NCBI GenBank assembly: GCA_019428905.1
Contig: JAHYJN010000016.1
Span: 1-52,112 of the forward strand
Reading direction: 5' to 3'
DNA length: 52,112 nt
Source: Candidatus Brevefilum sp.
GTDB taxonomy: Bacteria; Chloroflexota; Anaerolineae; Anaerolineales; Anaerolineaceae
Shown: positions 1 to 8,371 of the stretch, piece by piece
Position numbering within the stretch: the first letter of the stretch is position 1
Layout: each line of letters begins with the position of its first letter
The notes under the pieces: generated by a model
Database searches by the model: none
What the model was told of the DNA's origin: nothing
Seen by the model: the letters and a program-made list of their open reading frames with translations, nothing else
Program-made: the position numbers and the translations under genes

Positions 1-872
1 TGGGCGCGGCTGACATCCGCCTGGTTGGTGTGCACGTCGGCTTTATGAAAAGGCTGGTAGCTGATCTGGGCGCGCTTACCGATGCGCGCTTCCAACATGC
101 GGATCAGGTGATTGATGGTGATCACTTCATGCCCTCCAAGGTTGATCACCTCGTATCCCAGGGGCTTGAGCGCCCGGATCGTGCCGCGGGCGATATCATC
201 CAAATAGGTAAAGCCGCGCGATTGCTCCCCATCACCGTTGACGATCACCGGCTTGCCTTCCGTGATCCACTGGCAAAAACGGAACATGACCATGTCCGGC
301 CGCCCGGCCGGGCCATAAACCGTGAAATATCGCAAGACGCTCACATCAATCCCATACAGGTGATGGTAAGCATACGCCATCGCTTCAGCGCCCTTTTTGC
401 TGGCGGCATACGGCTGCAGGGGATGGTTCGTATCATCATCCTCGTTGAAGGGCGGCTCGGATTCTTCGGCGTACAGGCTGGAGGTCGATGCCAGGATAAA
501 CTTGTGCACCGGCCGTTGCCGGCACAACTCCAGCAGGTTCAAGGTGCCGATCATATTCGTCTCAACATATACCCAGGGATCGGTCAGGCTGGTGCGCACG
601 CCAGCCCGGGCTGCCAGGTTGATCACCCCGGCCACATCATCCGGCAGCCAATCTGCCAGCGTATCAATGGTTAAGCGATCCGAAATATCCGCCTGCAGGA
701 AGTGAAAATTCGGTAAATTTTGCAAGCGCTTCAGGCGGTATTCCTTCAAGCGCACGTCGTAAGCGTCGTTCATATTGTCCACGCTATATACGTGATGGCC
801 GGCATCGATCAACAGCTCCGCGACACGGAAGGCGATAAAACCCGCTGCACCTGTCAGGAGGTAATTGGCCAT
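1..872 (-). CDS. NAD-dependent sugar-nucleotide epimerase (extended SDR), C-terminus cut by window edge
   Basis: About 290 residues are visible and the reading frame runs off the left edge. The N-terminal Rossmann signature is TGAAGFIA (residues 7-14), with Ala where the family usually has Gly, followed by a DNMNDAYD segment like UDP-glucuronate 4-epimerases. The SDR catalytic pair is Y155-x3-K159 (YAASK), and the sugar-side loop VYGPAGRPDM is present. Enzymes of this type invert C4 of UDP-glucuronate or UDP-HexNAc in the cytoplasm to supply polysaccharide precursors. The start ATG shares one base with the TGA of the upstream dehydrogenase, so the two are translationally coupled and probably act in sequence. 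The exact sugar cannot be fixed from sequence; UDP-glucuronate 4-epimerase or a WbpP/TviC-like UDP-HexNAc epimerase are the candidates. Confidence 0.85.
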   Translation of the reverse strand, partial: MANYLLTGAAGFIAFRVAELLIDAGHHVYSVDNMNDAYDVRLKEYRLKRLQNLPNFHFLQADISDRLTIDTLADWLPDDVAGVINLAARAGVRTSLTDPWVYVETNMIGTLNLLELCRQRPVHKFILASTSSLYAEESEPPFNEDDDTNHPLQPYAASKKGAEAMAYAYHHLYGIDVSVLRYFTVYGPAGRPDMVMFRFCQWITEGKPVIVNGDGEQSRGFTYLDDIARGTIRALKPLGYEVINLGGHEVITINHLIRMLEARIGKRAQISYQPFHKADVHTNQADVSRA

Positions 873-2191
873 CAGAGCCTCACGACCTTGGGATGATCTT
901 TCCCAGCCTGGCCCAGGGCGTTGCGGGTGTCAACGATCAATTGGGCTCGTTCGAGGATCGCCCCATAGTCATATTGCTTGTGGTTGGTGATGATGGCCAC
1001 ACAATCTGCCGCCGCCACCTCTTCCATCAAATCCATCACAGATACCATCAACAAGCCGTCGTGGTTTAAGTGGGGGATAAAGGGGTCATGATACCTGACA
1101 TCTGCACCCTTTTCCTGTAGGAGGTGGATCACATCCAGGGCAGGCGATTCGCGCAAGTCATCGATATCGGGCTTGTAAGCGATCCCCAAAATCAGCACCC
1201 GGCTGCCGTTGATCGGCTTCTTGTGCAGGTTAAGGGCATCCTGGATTTTGCCCAGGGTATAGCGGGGCATGTTGGTGTTGATCTCAGAGGCCAACTCGAT
1301 AAAACGGGCATTGTAGTTCAACGACCTGAGCTTCCACGAAAGGTAAAGCGGGTCAATCGGGATGCAGTGACCGCCCAGACCGGGGCCGGGTGTGAACTTC
1401 ATAAAACCAAAGGGTTTGGTGGCTGCCGCTTCGATCACCTCCCACACATCGATGTTGAGACGGTCGCACATGATGGCCAATTCGTTGACCATGCCAATGT
1501 TGATCATGCGGAAGGTATTTTCGAGGAGTTTGGTCATCTCGGCCACTTCGCAGGTGGAAACGGGCACGATCGTATCCAGGGCTTGGTCATACCAGGCAGC
1601 CGCCACCTCACCGCAATCCGGGGTGATCCCGCCGATCACCTTGGGGGTGTTGATCGTCGTCCAATCCTCCCGGCCGGGGTCCACCCGCTCCGGTGAGAAC
1701 GCCAGGAAGAAATCATCACACACCGACAGACCGCTGGTGGCTTCCAGCACCGGCAGGATCATCTCGCGTGTTGTGCCGGGATAGGTGCTCGATTCCAGCA
1801 CGACCACCATACCCGGGTGCAGGTAAGGCGCCAGGCTCTGGGAGGCAGAAGCAATAAAGGACAGGTCCGGGTCCCCGGTCTTGCGCAAGGGTGTCGGGAC
1901 GCAGATCGAGACGGCGTCAACCGCCCCCAACACGGCATAATCGGTACTGGCGGATAGCTTACCAGCGTCCACCAGCGCTCTGACCCGCTCGGATGCCACA
2001 TCCAGGATGTAGCTCTCCCCCCGGTTGATGGCCGCGACTTTGTCCTCGTCAGGGTCCACACCGACCACGGTAAAGCCAGCTTCAGCGAAAACAACCGACA
2101 GGGGCAACCCAACGTAACCGATACCGATCACACCGATGCGGGCAGTGCGGTCTTGAAATTTTAGCAGCAGTTTATCTTTGATCGTGTTCAT
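872..2191 (-). CDS. UDP-sugar 6-dehydrogenase (UDP-N-acetylglucosamine/ManNAc dehydrogenase type)
   Basis: A 439-residue NAD-dependent nucleotide-sugar dehydrogenase that oxidises C6 of a UDP-sugar to the uronic acid. Visible motifs are the Rossmann GIGYVGLP (23-30), SPERV (E168), the catalytic-lysine region EMTKLLENTF (K221) and the catalytic Cys276 in LGGHCIPIDP. GGHCIPxDP is typical of the WbpA/WecC/TviB branch, whereas UDP-glucose dehydrogenases usually read GGSCFPKD, so an N-acetylhexosamine substrate is favoured. I chose the ATG at 2191, which has AAAGGA about 7 nt upstream; an in-frame TTG at 2224 lacks a Shine-Dalgarno sequence. It is coupled to the following epimerase, together forming a WbpA-WbpP-like or TviB-TviC-like precursor module. 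Confidence 0.92.
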   Translation of the reverse strand: MNTIKDKLLLKFQDRTARIGVIGIGYVGLPLSVVFAEAGFTVVGVDPDEDKVAAINRGESYILDVASERVRALVDAGKLSASTDYAVLGAVDAVSICVPTPLRKTGDPDLSFIASASQSLAPYLHPGMVVVLESSTYPGTTREMILPVLEATSGLSVCDDFFLAFSPERVDPGREDWTTINTPKVIGGITPDCGEVAAAWYDQALDTIVPVSTCEVAEMTKLLENTFRMINIGMVNELAIMCDRLNIDVWEVIEAAATKPFGFMKFTPGPGLGGHCIPIDPLYLSWKLRSLNYNARFIELASEINTNMPRYTLGKIQDALNLHKKPINGSRVLILGIAYKPDIDDLRESPALDVIHLLQEKGADVRYHDPFIPHLNHDGLLMVSVMDLMEEVAAADCVAIITNHKQYDYGAILERAQLIVDTRNALGQAGKDHPKVVRL

Positions 2192-2401
2192 GCCATTATC
2201 CTTTGTTCGGGAGTAACTACTCAACGTGCGAGTAAATTGGAGGTGTGGTGTGGCGGCTTCGCCCCTTCAGAATTAGGACTCTCTGAGCAGTTACAGTCAG
2301 GTTTTGAATTCAAGAAAGAATTTTATCATATGCCAGGTCAGTGCGATGTGGATTAATTAATTTTCAATAAAGCCAATCGAATTCAAATTAGATACGATCG
2401 T

Positions 2402-2425
2402 AGCGGCGTAGCCTGCTACGCCGCT
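2402..2425 (-). terminator. Perfect 11-bp hairpin downstream of udg
   Basis: Positions 2402-2412 and 2415-2425 are exact reverse complements separated by 2 nt. The hairpin lies in the 2192-2478 gap, after the udg stop and before the UDP-sugar dehydrogenase gene. There is no T-run on either side, so it may be a Rho-assisted terminator or an mRNA 3'-end stabiliser rather than a classical intrinsic terminator. The rest of the gap is AT-rich and holds one copy of a recurring TGAGCAGTTAC motif (2284-2294). A weak -10-like TATGAT lies on the minus strand, but no convincing promoter. Confidence 0.45.
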
Positions 2426-2478
2426 GCGTCTATACCACTAACAACCATCAGGCCATTGATACATCACGAATTATTCTT

Positions 2479-3138
2479 CTAAAATAAGCTCAACTGTTCA
2501 GCATCATTGTCCTGCGGTAAGTCTTCCCCAGGGGTCTCCTGGCCCACCTCGTTTTGGCTGACCAGTCGCTGACGGGCACTCCTTGCTTTCTTGAGCAACC
2601 CTGAGAGTTTGATAAAGTCTTCCTTAACCACACTTCGCAGGGAGGGTTGATGTAGTGCCGCTGCTGGGTGATACATCGGGATCACCATCCGCCCGGTAGA
2701 CCAAAATTCTCTGCCGTGAATGAGGCTGATTTTGCCGTTATTAATAAAGTGCCCCATCGACACCCGACCCAGGGTCACAATGACATCTGGATCGATGGTG
2801 GCAATTTGACGTTCAAGATAGGGTTTGCACGCCTCAAGCTCCTCGGGTTCCGGGTCACGGTTGCCAGGCGGGCGGCATTTGACCACATTGGTGATAAACA
2901 CCTCATCCCGATTTAAACCGGCATCCTCCAATAGCTCATCTAAAAATGTTCCCGCCGCGCCGACAAAGGGCAACCCTTGCTCGTTTTCATGAAAACCCGG
3001 TCCTTCGCCAATGAACAAAACCTTGGTGTAGGCATTACCAACCCCCGGGACGGCATTCTTTCGGGAATGGTGCAATTTACAGCGCGTGCACACTTTGGTC
3101 TGTTCCGCGATTTCATTTAAGATTTCTTCAGGCGTCAC
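2479..3138 (-). CDS. Type-4 uracil-DNA glycosylase (Fe-S)
   Basis: A 219-residue family 4 uracil-DNA glycosylase, which excises deaminated cytosine from DNA in base-excision repair. The four cluster-ligand cysteines of this family are visible: C17 and C20 (CTRC), C88 (KCRPPGNRDP) and C104 (EACKPYL). The active-site motif is GEGPG (44-48) and the C-terminal motif is HPAAAL. The GTG at 3138 is the likely start: GGAGG sits 6 nt upstream and it yields the usual MTPEE-type N-terminus. A longer frame from 3201 would overlap rimI and has no ribosome site. It is the last gene of the tsaE-tsaB-rimI-udg run, 37 nt after rimI. The C-terminal tail of about 25 residues is acidic and Gln-rich and outside the catalytic fold. 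Confidence 0.92.
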   Translation of the reverse strand: MTPEEILNEIAEQTKVCTRCKLHHSRKNAVPGVGNAYTKVLFIGEGPGFHENEQGLPFVGAAGTFLDELLEDAGLNRDEVFITNVVKCRPPGNRDPEPEELEACKPYLERQIATIDPDVIVTLGRVSMGHFINNGKISLIHGREFWSTGRMVIPMYHPAAALHQPSLRSVVKEDFIKLSGLLKKARSARQRLVSQNEVGQETPGEDLPQDNDAEQLSLF

Positions 3139-3175
3139 AATTAACCTCCAATCGTTCTCAAAGCACCTAACAATC

Positions 3176-3694
3176 TTATCCGCCTTCAACCAATTCAGCA
3201 AGTTTTACAGGGTCGAAGTGCGACAGGGTCATCAGCACCGCATCTTCGCCGGTGTCTTGGTAATACCCTTTTCGCATCCCCACCGCTTCAAAACCAAACT
3301 TTCGATACAAGCTCTGAGCAGGGTGGTTGTTAGCCCTGACCTCCAAATAAGCCTGGGCAGCGCCAGCCTGGGCGCACGCCAGCAGCACCTTTGCCAGCAG
3401 CCGCTGTGCAATCCCTCGCTGACGGTACCCGGGGTGGACGGCCAGCGTGCTGATGTGCGCTTCATCGAGGATCAACCAGACGACGATCGCCGCAACCAGT
3501 ACTGGCGGATGATTGGGTTCGACCCACTCCGCCACCCAGCATAAGGCATTTTGATTGCGTGTTAGTTCATAATGAAAGGCTTGTTTAGGCCAGGGCGTGG
3601 GAAATGAGGCCTGGTCAATGGCTTCGACCTGGTCTAAATCTGCCAGGGTCATCTCCCGCAGGACAAGGCCTGACCCGCCAGGCGTTTCAGACAT
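3176..3694 (-). CDS. rimI: RimI-type ribosomal protein S18-alanine N-acetyltransferase
   Basis: A 172-residue GNAT-fold acetyltransferase. The acetyl-CoA loop is the RQRGIAQRLL segment (Q/RxxGxG/A type), preceded by the strand AHISTLAVHPGYR and followed by EVRANNHPAQSLYRKFGFEAVGMRKGYY, the typical RimI signature ending in a YY pair. RimI acetylates the N-terminal Ala of ribosomal protein S18. The gene starts 1 nt after the tsaB stop, the standard tsaB-rimI arrangement, which supports the family call over a generic GNAT. It is 10-20 residues longer than E. coli RimI because of a short N-terminal extension. Confidence 0.88.
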   Translation of the reverse strand: MSETPGGSGLVLREMTLADLDQVEAIDQASFPTPWPKQAFHYELTRNQNALCWVAEWVEPNHPPVLVAAIVVWLILDEAHISTLAVHPGYRQRGIAQRLLAKVLLACAQAGAAQAYLEVRANNHPAQSLYRKFGFEAVGMRKGYYQDTGEDAVLMTLSHFDPVKLAELVEGG

Positions 3695-3695
3695 C

Positions 3696-4364
3696 TCAAT
3701 CGGGAATAGGATTGGTCGTACTCAGGTAGATCGGCGCCAGGCTGACCGGGTCATCAGACCCACCCCCTGCCAACCGCTCCCAGCCTAAGGCTGCTAGGAA
3801 CCCTGCCCGCCTGACACAACGCTCAGGTGGGGCGAGGATCGCATTTTTCCAGCGACGGCCGATAATCACCCGGGCTTCCTCAGAAAGCTCACCGCAGACC
3901 AGGGTGGGTGAGTCAATCGTCTTCACCAGATCCTTCGCTTCTATCACCTGCGGGTCGTCCTGGGCTGCCCACGCGCCCCCCTGCACCTGGTAGGTGGCGT
4001 AAGCCAAACGCCGCCTGCCTGCATGCAGGACCGCGATCATCGGGCGCTCATCCAGGGGCTGTGCCGAGGCAATCACGTCCAATGAGGGCACACCAGCCAT
4101 TGGGATGTTCAACGCCAGCGACATCCCCTTGGTAAGCGCTAACCCGATCCGCAAGCTGGTAAAGGAGCCGGGCCCAATCGCCACCGCAATCCCAGTTAGG
4201 TCTTGTGGGGAGGTACCGGTCTGCTTGAAGACGCGGTTGATGGCAGGGGCTAATTCCACGGTGTGATGATGCTGACTCTCCCATGTGCTTTCATAGCGCA
4301 CATAAGTGCCATCAAACAGCGCCAGGCTGATCCACGAAGTTGATGTATCAAGAGCAATTAACAC
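3696..4364 (-). CDS. tsaB: tRNA t6A37 threonylcarbamoyltransferase complex subunit TsaB
   Basis: A 222-residue ASKHA-fold protein beginning MLIALDTSTSWISLALFDG, the classic TsaB/YeaZ N-terminus. GPGSFTSLRIGLALTKGMSLAL (about residues 68-89) and GVPSLDVIA are hallmark motifs. TsaB is the non-catalytic partner that assembles with TsaD and TsaE to add threonylcarbamoyl to A37 of ANN-decoding tRNAs. The start ATG overlaps the last base of tsaE, so the two are translationally coupled. TsaD and TsaC are not in this window. Confidence 0.93.
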   Translation of the reverse strand: MLIALDTSTSWISLALFDGTYVRYESTWESQHHHTVELAPAINRVFKQTGTSPQDLTGIAVAIGPGSFTSLRIGLALTKGMSLALNIPMAGVPSLDVIASAQPLDERPMIAVLHAGRRRLAYATYQVQGGAWAAQDDPQVIEAKDLVKTIDSPTLVCGELSEEARVIIGRRWKNAILAPPERCVRRAGFLAALGWERLAGGGSDDPVSLAPIYLSTTNPIPD

Positions 4365-4861
4365 TAGAAAACTCCATATATCTTGCGCCGTAAATTTTCA
4401 ACCATTGATTCGTAACGTTTGCCCTGTGAGACAAGCAGCATGGTTCGTTGCTCGAGCGCTGAAAAAGATAGGCGAATCCAAAGATGCTCACCCGGCAGGG
4501 CGTCTTTAATCCGGTCAGCCCATTCAATCACCATCGACCCCTGGGTTAGCATGCGATCCAGGTCAAGGGATTCTGCCTCCAGCGCACTCTCCAAACGGTA
4601 AGCATCCAGGTGAAACAGCCGCTCTTTGCCCGGGCGGCGGTATTCGTTCACGAGTACATAGGTCGGGCTTGTGACCGGGTCCAGCGTGCCCCAACCCTGT
4701 CCGATACCCTGGACAAGGGTGGTCTTTCCGCTGCCGAGATCCCCCTCCAAACAAATCACATCACCCGTCTCCAGATACCCACCCAGGTGGATGCCCAGCC
4801 GCCGGGTCTGATCAGGGCTGTGGCTGAAAAATTCAAAATTACGATCATCTAATATTGGCAT
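4364..4861 (-). CDS. tsaE: tRNA t6A37 biosynthesis ATPase TsaE
   Basis: A 165-residue P-loop ATPase. The Walker A motif GDLGSGKTT lies near residues 40-48 with the preceding CLEGDLGSGK strand typical of TsaE, then TSPTYVLVNEY (switch-like) and VIEWADRI (the conserved EW...D signature). It powers turnover of the TsaBDE complex. It is the first gene of tsaE-tsaB-rimI-udg. Upstream on the minus strand a TATGAT hexamer ends about 14 nt before the ATG, but no good -35 was found, so transcription may also come from the preceding glycosyltransferase gene. Confidence 0.92.
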   Translation of the reverse strand: MPILDDRNFEFFSHSPDQTRRLGIHLGGYLETGDVICLEGDLGSGKTTLVQGIGQGWGTLDPVTSPTYVLVNEYRRPGKERLFHLDAYRLESALEAESLDLDRMLTQGSMVIEWADRIKDALPGEHLWIRLSFSALEQRTMLLVSQGKRYESMVENLRRKIYGVF

Positions 4862-4890
4862 AATGATTAACTACTATCATATCAGATTTA

Positions 4891-6012
4891 TCACGGTTTA
4901 ACCATGGAAATGATCTTATCAGCGATGTTCTTCGCGGCATCCGGTCGCGCCAGGCTTTTCGATGTCAGGGCGATCTGTGCGCGGATTTCCGGGTTTTCAA
5001 TCCAAAGCCGCAGGGTTTCAACAACCTGTTCCGGGGTGGGTGCCCACACGCCAGCGCCTTTATCCACCACATAATCTACGTTGCCTTCTTCCTGTCCGGG
5101 CATACGCGTGTAAAGGACCATCGGCAACCCGGCTGTGAAAGCCTCGCTGATCGTGCCTGGCCCGGCCTTGGTGACAATCACATCCGCCGCATTCATCAAG
5201 TCTGGCATGGAATCGACAAAACCAAGGATTTCATGCGAAATCGTCAACGGCTTTTTCTCAAGATTACGCTGTAAAGCCTCATTGCGCCCAGTGATGATTA
5301 CCAGCTTCAGGTCCAATTGTGCCCGATCCACAGCACGCACCACATCTTCAAGCGGACCCATCCCCTCCCCGCCGCCCACCATCAAAACGACCGGCAAATC
5401 ATGCGGCCAGCCAAAAGCGCTCCTTAGCTGTGCTTTTGGCGCAGTGGGATGGCGAAATTTATCCGAGATCGGCTGGCCAATCACCTCGATCCGATCCTCA
5501 TCCATCCCAATTTCAATGCCGCGCTGCCAAGCCTCCTGCGTTGGGACCAGTGTCAGGGTGGCATCGTTGTTGTACCAAAATACATGCGTTGAAACCATAT
5601 CTGTGACCACAATCACATAGGGCTTAAGTCCAAGTTCCAATGTTCGTAAAATTGGAGTGTTGATGATCGGGTGCACAGAAAGGATCAAATCACAGGGATG
5701 TTCGTTTACCAAGTCCTTGGCAGCGGAACGGATATAAGGCCAGAGCCCATCATATACGACTTTTGAACGGTATTTACCATTGCTGAGTTTATATCCCAGT
5801 TCCCACAGGTTGGGCACCTGCGCCATGTGCGCATAGGTGGAAGGGGCTCGATCAAAGGGTGGCGGGGCGTACGCCACAAAAAAGTCCAACATCTCGGTTG
5901 TGACCTGTCCAGGATGATAGATGTCCAAAGCTTCGATGATCGCTTTGGCTGCGCTGCGGTGTCCCCCGCCAGTATCGGAAAAAAGAAACAGGATATGGGG
6001 TTTTTTATTCAT
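4891..6012 (-). CDS. MGDG-synthase/MurG-like lipid glycosyltransferase (GT28 family)
   Basis: A 373-residue two-domain GT-B glycosyltransferase. The N-terminus after the chosen ATG reads [19 protein letters not shown], the diagnostic start of the monogalactosyldiacylglycerol synthase / UgtP family. The C-terminal domain has the donor-binding region [24 protein letters not shown]. Such enzymes add a hexose from a nucleotide sugar to diacylglycerol at the inner membrane face to make glycolipids. The start at 6012 overlaps the DUF951 gene by 8 nt (ATGAATAA) with GGGGAG upstream; a longer in-frame start at 6045 would intrude further into DUF951. A glycerolipid acyltransferase lies close upstream, supporting a membrane-lipid role. 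The precise sugar and acceptor are unknown. Confidence 0.85.
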   Translation of the reverse strand: MNKKPHILFLFSDTGGGHRSAAKAIIEALDIYHPGQVTTEMLDFFVAYAPPPFDRAPSTYAHMAQVPNLWELGYKLSNGKYRSKVVYDGLWPYIRSAAKDLVNEHPCDLILSVHPIINTPILRTLELGLKPYVIVVTDMVSTHVFWYNNDATLTLVPTQEAWQRGIEIGMDEDRIEVIGQPISDKFRHPTAPKAQLRSAFGWPHDLPVVLMVGGGEGMGPLEDVVRAVDRAQLDLKLVIITGRNEALQRNLEKKPLTISHEILGFVDSMPDLMNAADVIVTKAGPGTISEAFTAGLPMVLYTRMPGQEEGNVDYVVDKGAGVWAPTPEQVVETLRLWIENPEIRAQIALTSKSLARPDAAKNIADKIISMVKP

Positions 6013-6217
6013 TTGATGCGTCAATCTCCCCAGCTTTACGAACAATTGTCTTCATGCGGTTTTTTAACACCCGCCGCTCAAGCAGCACTCGCCGACCGCA
6101 GCTAAGGCACTCCAGGCCAATATCCGCCCCTAAGCGCACCACCCGCCATTCATACCCACCGCAGGGATGCGGCTTGCGCAAACGCAGAATATCGCCTAAA
6201 TCAAGTTCCGGTAACAC
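6005..6217 (-). CDS. DUF951 family small protein
   Basis: A 70-residue protein with the DUF951 signature: [18 protein letters not shown], then [21 protein letters not shown] and LKNRMKTI. The KPHPCG and CxxC elements suggest a small zinc- or nucleic-acid-binding protein; function is unknown. I chose GTG 6217 over an upstream ATG at 6250 for two reasons. It gives the usual family length of about 65-70 residues, and a TATAAT box (6224-6229) ends exactly 6 nt before it, placing the predicted transcription start on the GTG itself (leaderless mRNA). The gene overlaps the glycosyltransferase by 8 nt, so the two form an operon. Confidence 0.85.
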   Translation of the reverse strand: MLPELDLGDILRLRKPHPCGGYEWRVVRLGADIGLECLSCGRRVLLERRVLKNRMKTIVRKAGEIDASNE

Positions 6218-6223
6218 ATTTGG

Positions 6224-6229
6224 ATTATA
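6224..6229 (-). promoter_or_regulatory. Extended -10 promoter, leaderless start for DUF951
   Basis: On the minus strand the sequence reads TGG-TATAAT, an extended -10 element, followed by CCAAAT and then GTG. The expected +1, 7 nt after the box, is the G of the start codon. No clear -35 hexamer is visible at 16-18 nt, as is common with extended -10 promoters. Confidence 0.6.
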
Positions 6230-6343
6230 CCATCCGACGGATAAGCCCATCCTGTGCCGTGCAGGGTGCCAAGATGAAAAATTTTTACCCAGCCCAAACT
6301 CTGGTCAGTGCTCAAAAATTCGCAACATCGGTTGGAGAACGGG

Positions 6344-7018
6344 TTATTCCGCCTCCTCAGCCAGCAATTCCTTCAAGCGGGGGTGATCCGCATAAAAACC
6401 GCGGTACTCAGGGGGCAGCAAGGCGGCAATCCGGCACATGATTTCATCTGTATTATCCGACAGCCAGGCTTGACGGTCATTGGGATCCATTTCCGGTAGA
6501 TAATAAGGCTTTCCAGCCCGAATGGTGACGGGCGGCCGGCGCAGTTTCATCCAATGCTCGTAGATTTTATCGGTGCCGATGATGCCCACCGGCAAGATCG
6601 GGACGGATGCCTGGGCTGCCATCACCGCCGCACCTTGTTTGCCTTCTAACAAACCAACAGCGCCATGGCTGCGAGTGCCCTCCGGTGCAATGCCGATCAC
6701 CTCACCCCTTCTTAAAACGCTCAAAACTTCACGTAACGCTGAAAAATCAATCTTTTCGCGGTCCATCCAGATGATCGTGCCGATTTTCTCCAGGACCCAC
6801 TTAAAAAAGGGCTTTTTCTCGTACTTGTTTGCCACAATGGCTACCAAATCTGTCCGGTCGCTCATTGCCATCAGCATAGGCACATCCAAACGGCTGATAT
6901 GGTTTGTCGTCATCAGCAAACCGCCCTCTGGGGGGATCAGCTCGGCGTTCAACACCTGGAATTTTGTCAATTTCTTGATCAGAAAGAAAACGATTGAAAA
7001 TAAAGGCTTTTCAGTCAT
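6344..7018 (-). CDS. plsC: 1-acyl-sn-glycerol-3-phosphate acyltransferase (PlsC family)
   Basis: A 224-residue acyltransferase that converts lysophosphatidate to phosphatidate in phospholipid synthesis. The catalytic NHISRLD (the NHx4D motif, about residues 40-46) and the substrate motif PEGTRS are both intact. The ribosome site lies in a small self-complementary sequence, GGAGGTCCTCC (7025-7035), about 12 nt from the ATG. The 93-nt gap to the DUF951 gene holds nothing recognisable beyond that gene's promoter. It follows the PrsW protease gene by 60 nt on the same strand. Confidence 0.9.
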   Translation of the reverse strand: MTEKPLFSIVFFLIKKLTKFQVLNAELIPPEGGLLMTTNHISRLDVPMLMAMSDRTDLVAIVANKYEKKPFFKWVLEKIGTIIWMDREKIDFSALREVLSVLRRGEVIGIAPEGTRSHGAVGLLEGKQGAAVMAAQASVPILPVGIIGTDKIYEHWMKLRRPPVTIRAGKPYYLPEMDPNDRQAWLSDNTDEIMCRIAALLPPEYRGFYADHPRLKELLAEEAE

Positions 7019-7078
7019 AATTCTGGAGGACCTCCGCTTTAAGGTAAACCCTTAACAACCAAATTCGTTCTGCCAAGA

Positions 7079-8350
7079 TCAAATTCCGCCTTCTTCCTGG
7101 CTTTCGACCGTGGAGAGCACATCCGCACTTTCCCCTATGCGTAAATGCTTGTTGATCAAAAACAAGCCGATGATGGACATGATCAATAAGACAACCACCG
7201 GTGCATGAGAAACCAGCAATTGTAGGGATGTGGGCTCGCTTTCCAGGATCAATAAGGGCACCACACCAGAAATTACTGCCATGATGTTCCAAACTCCGTG
7301 CAAAACAAACGCACCCAGAGTGGTCAAGGCCAGAAAAGCCCACTTGCGTTTTTGCCAGGCGACTGCCAGCCCCCAGCCCACCAGGCCTGAGGCTAACATA
7401 TGCAGCACGCCTGTGCCCGCCCGCCCAATAGCCATGAACAACCATTCTTCCGCCAGTAGAACCGTTGTAAAGTAAAACACATTCTCCATCAAGGCAAAAC
7501 CGGCACCGCACAGCAACCCCCCGACAAAACCCTCTTGGGGGGTCAGCTTACGCCCTGCCAGCGTCCACAATGCCAGGGGTTTGATCACCTCTTCAATAAT
7601 GGGGATAATCCCACCAAAAATCGCTAAAGCCCAGAAAATAATACTGGGCTGTAAAATGTACGGCCTGAGAAACTGGATCATGGCGTCTAGATTGTCACCG
7701 CGAGCCATAACTTGGTTCGCCAGGTAGGCAATATCCCGTTGGATTTGTGGGTCAACTTCGGCACGGATGCTCACGTAAACCCAGCCCAGCCCCCCCAGGA
7801 TCACAATAGCGATCAACTCCGCCAAAATAACCAAAATGGGCAGCAAGGTGATGCTAAAGCCAAATATGCGCCACTTGCGCATATGCGACCCGCCTGGCAG
7901 ACCGCTTTGGGCGGCATTGAAAATCCATAAGATGGGCAATCCGGCCACCAGTACGTTGATCGGCCCCAGCAAAAACGCAGCCAGACCTTCCTGGCTGGTG
8001 ATCCACCAACCCAACAGGACCAAAACGGGCCAGACCAAGATCACCCAACGCAACCCTTTGCTCAAAGTCGGGCGGGTAAGATCCAGCCAACCGGGGACGG
8101 GCTTACCCTGTAAGTTATAAATGCTCAACAGCAAAATAGGGACGAGCATCAATCCGCCCAAAATCGATGTCCAGAAAAACAATCCAATGGACACGCTTTC
8201 AGGCATGCTGATGATCGGGTCCAGGAAGGATGTCAGGAAGAAGACGCCCAGTGCCAGCGCCTGCACAATGAAAAACAGGATCCCTAAGGCACTGATCACC
8301 AGGGTTAAAATGACTCGCCAGTTTTTACCTGGCGAATGCATTTCTGTCAT
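7079..8350 (-). CDS. PrsW-family intramembrane metalloprotease
   Basis: A 423-residue polytopic membrane protein with about eight to ten hydrophobic segments. The PrsW/CAAX-protease-like glutamate motif is EEVIKPLAL, followed by LMENVFYF, an HMLASGLVGW helix and the final LHGVWN. These together carry the Glu, Asn and His residues expected to bind the metal. B. subtilis PrsW cleaves anti-sigma factor RsiW, but the target here is unknown. It is longer than PrsW (about 218 residues) because of an extra N-terminal multi-TM region. I chose ATG 8350 with AGGGG upstream over an in-frame TTG at 8353. The gene begins 21 nt after the thioredoxin-cyclophilin lipoprotein gene, so the two are probably co-transcribed. 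Confidence 0.85.
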   Translation of the reverse strand: MTEMHSPGKNWRVILTLVISALGILFFIVQALALGVFFLTSFLDPIISMPESVSIGLFFWTSILGGLMLVPILLLSIYNLQGKPVPGWLDLTRPTLSKGLRWVILVWPVLVLLGWWITSQEGLAAFLLGPINVLVAGLPILWIFNAAQSGLPGGSHMRKWRIFGFSITLLPILVILAELIAIVILGGLGWVYVSIRAEVDPQIQRDIAYLANQVMARGDNLDAMIQFLRPYILQPSIIFWALAIFGGIIPIIEEVIKPLALWTLAGRKLTPQEGFVGGLLCGAGFALMENVFYFTTVLLAEEWLFMAIGRAGTGVLHMLASGLVGWGLAVAWQKRKWAFLALTTLGAFVLHGVWNIMAVISGVVPLLILESEPTSLQLLVSHAPVVVLLIMSIIGLFLINKHLRIGESADVLSTVESQEEGGI

Positions 8351-8371
8351 CAATTAGCCCCTATCCACGAA

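Noticed and set aside
30-674. Plus-strand open frame over the epimerase gene
   Set aside because: The minus strand encodes an unmistakable SDR epimerase over the same bases.
7025-7035. GGAGGTCCTCC as a ribosome-site-masking hairpin before plsC
   Set aside because: The loop would be only 1-3 nt, so a stable hairpin is doubtful; it was mentioned only as context.
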